A stretch of 7,614 nucleotides of DNA from positions 1 through 7,614 of the forward strand of contig JAATVN010000084.1 in assembly GCA_014523595.1 (NCBI GenBank), in the 5' to 3' direction. The position numbers were made by a program, and so were the translations under genes. The notes under the pieces were generated by a model. That model was not told the origin of the DNA and made no database searches. It saw nothing but the letters and a program-made list of their open reading frames with translations. This DNA comes from Nitrososphaerales archaeon TH5888. GTDB taxonomy: Archaea; Thermoproteota; Nitrososphaeria; Nitrososphaerales; Nitrososphaeraceae. Each line of letters opens with the position of its first letter. Position 1 is the first letter of the stretch. Of the stretch, positions 5,604 through 7,614 are shown piece after piece.

Positions 5604-5810
5604 TCATTTTTTGTAACTGTGATTCCTCTTAATATGGTCGCGCATGACCTCCATACCTTCAAATTTCATATCACACTGTTTACATTCGTAAGTTTTATTA
5701 TCATGGGTAATTTGAAAATGTTTCATCAATTGTTCTAAAGTCCTAAAACGCTTACCACAAAACTCACAAGTATTTCTCTTTAACAAATTAAATTTGTTAA
5801 ACTTTAACAT
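5604..5810 (-). CDS. Two-finger C2H2 zinc-finger protein
   Basis: This 68-residue protein consists almost wholly of two classical C2H2 zinc fingers. Finger 1 has C15, C18, H31 and H36, and finger 2 has C43, C46, H59 and H64. Both have CX2C-X12-HX4H spacing, with aromatic residues (F22, F50) and leucine or methionine (L28, M56) in the expected core positions. Between them is a short HDNKTYEC linker, close to the eukaryotic TGEKPYxC linker in length and layout. The N-terminal tail is basic (KFNKFNLLKR). Such mini-proteins usually bind DNA or RNA, or mediate protein contacts. The ATG at 5810 lies 27 bases from a canonical TATA box, implying a leaderless mRNA. The gene is divergent from the DNA glycosylase gene, with a long palindrome between them, so it may be a local transcription regulator. 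That role is inferred, not shown. Confidence 0.88.
   Translation of the reverse strand: MLKFNKFNLLKRNTCEFCGKRFRTLEQLMKHFQITHDNKTYECKQCDMKFEGMEVMRDHIKRNHSYKK
5779..5801. repeat. 23-base palindrome inside the start of the zinc-finger gene
   Basis: TTTAACAAAT (5779-5788) and ATTTGTTAAA (5792-5801) are perfect inverted copies around a 3-base centre. They cover roughly codons 4-11 of the zinc-finger gene. The stretch also encodes a KFNKFN duplication. It could be an operator just downstream of the transcription start or form a hairpin at the mRNA 5' end; AT-richness makes chance more likely than for the intergenic palindrome. Confidence 0.5.
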
Positions 5811-5832
5811 ATAAACTGGATTAAATTTTTAG

Positions 5833-5840
5833 TATTTATA
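5833..5840 (-). promoter_or_regulatory. TATA box for the zinc-finger gene
   Basis: On the minus strand TATAAATA is centred about 27 bases before the ATG at 5810, an excellent match in sequence and spacing to an archaeal promoter for a leaderless mRNA. Confidence 0.65.
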
Positions 5841-5858
5841 TTAATGCTAATTCCTCAC

Positions 5859-5896
5859 TAGCAGGACAATGTATTGCTGAGAATATTGTCCTGCTA
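5859..5896. promoter_or_regulatory. 12+12 bp perfect inverted repeat between divergent genes (candidate operator)
   Basis: TAGCAGGACAAT (5859-5870) is repeated in inverted orientation as ATTGTCCTGCTA (5885-5896) around a 14-base spacer. The centre (about 5877) is almost exactly midway between the two start codons (5810 and 5943), some 48 bases from each, just upstream of both TATA regions. The arms are GC-richer than the surrounding sequence. The layout suits a site for a dimeric regulator controlling both genes. A hairpin-forming RNA or remnant of a small element is an alternative. Confidence 0.6.
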
Positions 5897-5910
5897 CGAA
5901 CAAAATATTA

Positions 5911-5920
5911 TTATTTTTAT
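5911..5920 (+). promoter_or_regulatory. Weak TATA-like region for the DNA glycosylase gene
   Basis: TTATTTTTAT is centred about 27 bases before the ATG at 5943. It is a poor match to the consensus, but it is at the correct distance for a leaderless transcript. A weak box beside a palindrome would suit a regulated or activator-dependent promoter. Confidence 0.35.
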
Positions 5921-5942
5921 TTACTTTTCCTTCTAATTCTCC

Positions 5943-6521
5943 ATGAAACAACCGGATCTTGATTTCTATTCCAGAGGCACAGAAAATGTGGCAAGGGAAC
6001 TGCTAGGTAAGAAACTAGTCCGGATGTATGATGATGGCTCAGGGAAGCTACAGAGATTATCCGGTATCATATATGAGACGGAAGCATACGGTTCAAAAAA
6101 TGATCCTTCAAGTCATGCATTTAACGGCAGGACCAACAGAAATTCGGTTATGTTCCAAGATGTTGGTAAAGCATATGTTTATTTTATTTACGGGATGCAC
6201 CATTGTATGAATGTCACTGCACACGCCCCGGATAGCGACGCAGGAGCTGTGTTGATTAGATCATTGATACCAATTGAGGGAATAGACACAATGATTTATC
6301 TCTCTAACATGAAAAACAAATTAAATTTAACAAACGGTCCTGGAAGACTAACAAAGGCTTTAGATATTAACAGATCTCATAACGGGCTCAATCTGACCGA
6401 CAACCGATCAATATTACATATAGAAGATGGGATTAAACCTAAGAAGGTACTTTCGACCACTCGAATTGGGATAAGTAGAGCTACAGAAAAATATTGGCGA
6501 TATCTGATTGCAAAAGAATAA
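5943..6521 (+). CDS. mpg: 3-methyladenine DNA glycosylase (AAG/MPG family)
   Basis: This 192-residue base-excision repair enzyme flips out and removes alkylated or deaminated purines (3-methyladenine, 7-methylguanine, hypoxanthine) from DNA. All key residues of human AAG have counterparts. The catalytic glutamate is E47 (in YETEAY), and the base-stacking residues are Y49, H58 and Y80. The DNA-intercalating tyrosine is Y83 in the YFIYGMHHCMNV block. The TNRNSVMF segment at 64-71 and NGPGRLTKAL near 131-140 are also characteristic. It has the compact catalytic domain without the extra N-terminus of mammalian enzymes. The ATG at 5943 is close to the conserved FYSRGTENVARELLGK start. It is divergent from the zinc-finger gene, with a palindrome between, so expression may be controlled. 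It converges with the radical SAM gene, with a hairpin in the 37-base gap. Confidence 0.95.
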   Translation: MKQPDLDFYSRGTENVARELLGKKLVRMYDDGSGKLQRLSGIIYETEAYGSKNDPSSHAFNGRTNRNSVMFQDVGKAYVYFIYGMHHCMNVTAHAPDSDAGAVLIRSLIPIEGIDTMIYLSNMKNKLNLTNGPGRLTKALDINRSHNGLNLTDNRSILHIEDGIKPKKVLSTTRIGISRATEKYWRYLIAKE

Positions 6522-6525
6522 TGAA

Positions 6526-6563
6526 GGTTACGCCTAATCCTCTAAATACTCGGCGTAATTACC
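6526..6563. terminator. Hairpin between convergent mpg and radical SAM genes
   Basis: TTACGCC (6528-6534) and GGCGTAA (6552-6558) form a 7-bp stem with a 17-base loop, extendable by GGT/ACC at the outer edge. It fills the short gap between the two stop codons. It may act as a two-way 3' end structure; there is no T-tract, so true termination here is uncertain. Confidence 0.4.
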
Positions 6564-7614
6564 AATAGTTGGCCTTAATTTTCTCAATTACCCTTTCGTG
6601 TTCAGGGCCTCTTCTTCGAGCGTATCTTTCCATTGCACCTAGTGGAACTCCTCCTAATGTTCTTGCGAGTCCTGCAAAGAAGAAATTCTTTACCGGATTA
6701 TCACGGCCCACTTTATGCATAAATTTCTGAATCCCATATTTGAAATTATGTTGCCATGTCTTGTACATCACTCCCAACTTTGAAGGATCCATTGTATTTC
6801 CGATATCAAAAAAGTCAGATTTTTCAAGCAGTCCTATTGGAACAAATGTCAATGGAGTTGTTGTAAACTTAGAATCTGGTTGTTCCATTTCCAATGAATG
6901 AAGCAATTCAATTGTATCCCAACTATCTTCGACAGTTTCATCATTGTCTAATCCCATTATTAGTGTAAACGCCGGAACCCAGTAGTTTTCGTTTAATGTC
7001 TTGATTCCATTCTTGACAACCCAGTGCCATTCAGAAGGTTTGAATGGCGCTAATTTTCTATCAGCATATTTTCCGATTAACCTAATACTTCCTGTTTCAA
7101 ATCCACACTGAATACCTATCATGTTGTCGGGTGATGCCCTAATTATTTTAGAAATATTTGGAATTAAGCGCTCATCAGCAATAGCACCAGCAAGGGTCCC
7201 ATGTGTGGGATTAGTATGTTCTATACCAGTAGACATTATTCCAGAAAATAATTCTTCAAGAGCTTCTCTGTTTGGCTGCATATTCTTTGTAGTTCGGGGA
7301 TTCAAGCCATATACAAAAATATCATCGCTATGCACCCATGCATTTTTTAATCCACCATATTTCATGTTGATTTCTATCTCTTTTACAACCTTCTCTACAG
7401 GATAGTATCTTAATGGTCTGAGAGTTACATCACAAAACTTACAGCCACGTCCACAACCTCTCATTACCTCAATCATGCCATGCATGCTAGGATTGATTAT
7501 GGTTGGAATTTCATCAACTGTAGGTTCATTCCAATAGTGAATAAATCTGCCATGGTAGGTATTGTCGCCTCTTTCAAACTCTTTTATCTCCACTTTAAAG
7601 GGATTTTTCTTGAA
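6559..7614 (-). CDS. Radical SAM enzyme, probably B12-binding type, 5' end missing
   Basis: This is the C-terminal part of a radical SAM protein that uses a [4Fe-4S] cluster and S-adenosylmethionine to start radical chemistry. The cluster motif CxxxCxxC is in RGCGRGCKFC, about 53 residues into the visible part. The following R-LRYYP, the HSDDIFVYG strand, the QCGFETGS motif and the PAFTLIMGLDNDE segment are typical of the archaeal COG1032 group. Members usually have an N-terminal cobalamin-binding domain, which would lie beyond the window. The frame is open to 7614 (FKKNPFK before the GTG at 7593), so that GTG is an internal Val, not the start. The C-terminal region, with QHNFKYG and an Arg-rich tail, is complete. 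Pattern and lineage suggest possible relation to GDGT ring synthases, enzymes that add cyclopentane rings to archaeal membrane lipids; this is a hypothesis only. Confidence 0.9.
   Translation of the reverse strand, partial: FKKNPFKVEIKEFERGDNTYHGRFIHYWNEPTVDEIPTIINPSMHGMIEVMRGCGRGCKFCDVTLRPLRYYPVEKVVKEIEINMKYGGLKNAWVHSDDIFVYGLNPRTTKNMQPNREALEELFSGIMSTGIEHTNPTHGTLAGAIADERLIPNISKIIRASPDNMIGIQCGFETGSIRLIGKYADRKLAPFKPSEWHWVVKNGIKTLNENYWVPAFTLIMGLDNDETVEDSWDTIELLHSLEMEQPDSKFTTTPLTFVPIGLLEKSDFFDIGNTMDPSKLGVMYKTWQHNFKYGIQKFMHKVGRDNPVKNFFFAGLARTLGGVPLGAMERYARRRGPEHERVIEKIKANYW

Noticed and set aside
7591..7593. GTG as the start of the radical SAM gene
   Set aside because: In-frame codons continue to the window edge, and family members have a long N-terminal region, so this is an internal valine.

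Overview
This AT-rich window most likely comes from an ammonia-oxidising archaeon of the Nitrososphaeria (Thaumarchaeota). The evidence is the short archaeal form of adenylosuccinate synthetase, an archaeal-type OMP decarboxylase, a protein that looks like the thaumarchaeal DUF6659 family, a two-finger C2H2 mini-protein, and TATA boxes about 25-30 bases upstream of start codons (leaderless mRNAs) with few Shine-Dalgarno sites. The low GC would suit a Nitrosocosmicus-like member of the Nitrososphaerales, but that is a guess from composition and gene content. All genes look like housekeeping or lineage-specific archaeal genes. I see no insertion sequence, phage gene, CRISPR array, tRNA or rRNA.

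Layout. Bases 1-193 hold the 3' end of a cis-prenyltransferase (uppS), followed by a possible 49-codon ORF (235-384) and a NUDIX hydrolase of the Ap4A-hydrolase type (416-874). These three run rightwards and converge on a leftward set: an uncharacterised protein (1721-2401) overlapping and probably coupled to pyrF (979-1728), with purA upstream (2502-3512). A 215-base divergent promoter region separates purA from a rightward DUF6659-like gene (3728-4081), which ends in a T-rich terminator. Next come a leftward unknown gene with a His-rich tail (4139-4537), a 288-base gap in which I find no convincing gene, and a rightward helical-repeat protein (4826-5287).

The right part has small metal-site proteins and DNA repair. 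A zinc-ribbon/YggX-like protein (5280-5534) and a C2H2 zinc-finger protein (5604-5810) both run leftwards. The zinc-finger gene is divergent from an alkyladenine DNA glycosylase (5943-6521). Midway between those two start codons is a perfect 12+12 bp inverted repeat, the most striking non-coding signal in the window. The window ends inside a leftward radical SAM gene (6559 to beyond 7614) whose 5' part is missing and which may belong to the B12-binding radical SAM group that includes the GDGT ring synthases.

Functionally, purA (AMP branch) and pyrF (UMP synthesis) supply nucleotides, the NUDIX enzyme and glycosylase fit nucleotide and DNA clean-up, and the cis-prenyltransferase and possibly the radical SAM enzyme concern archaeal lipids. 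Several genes (PF-unknown at 1721-2401, 4139-4537 and 4826-5287) have no function I can assign.
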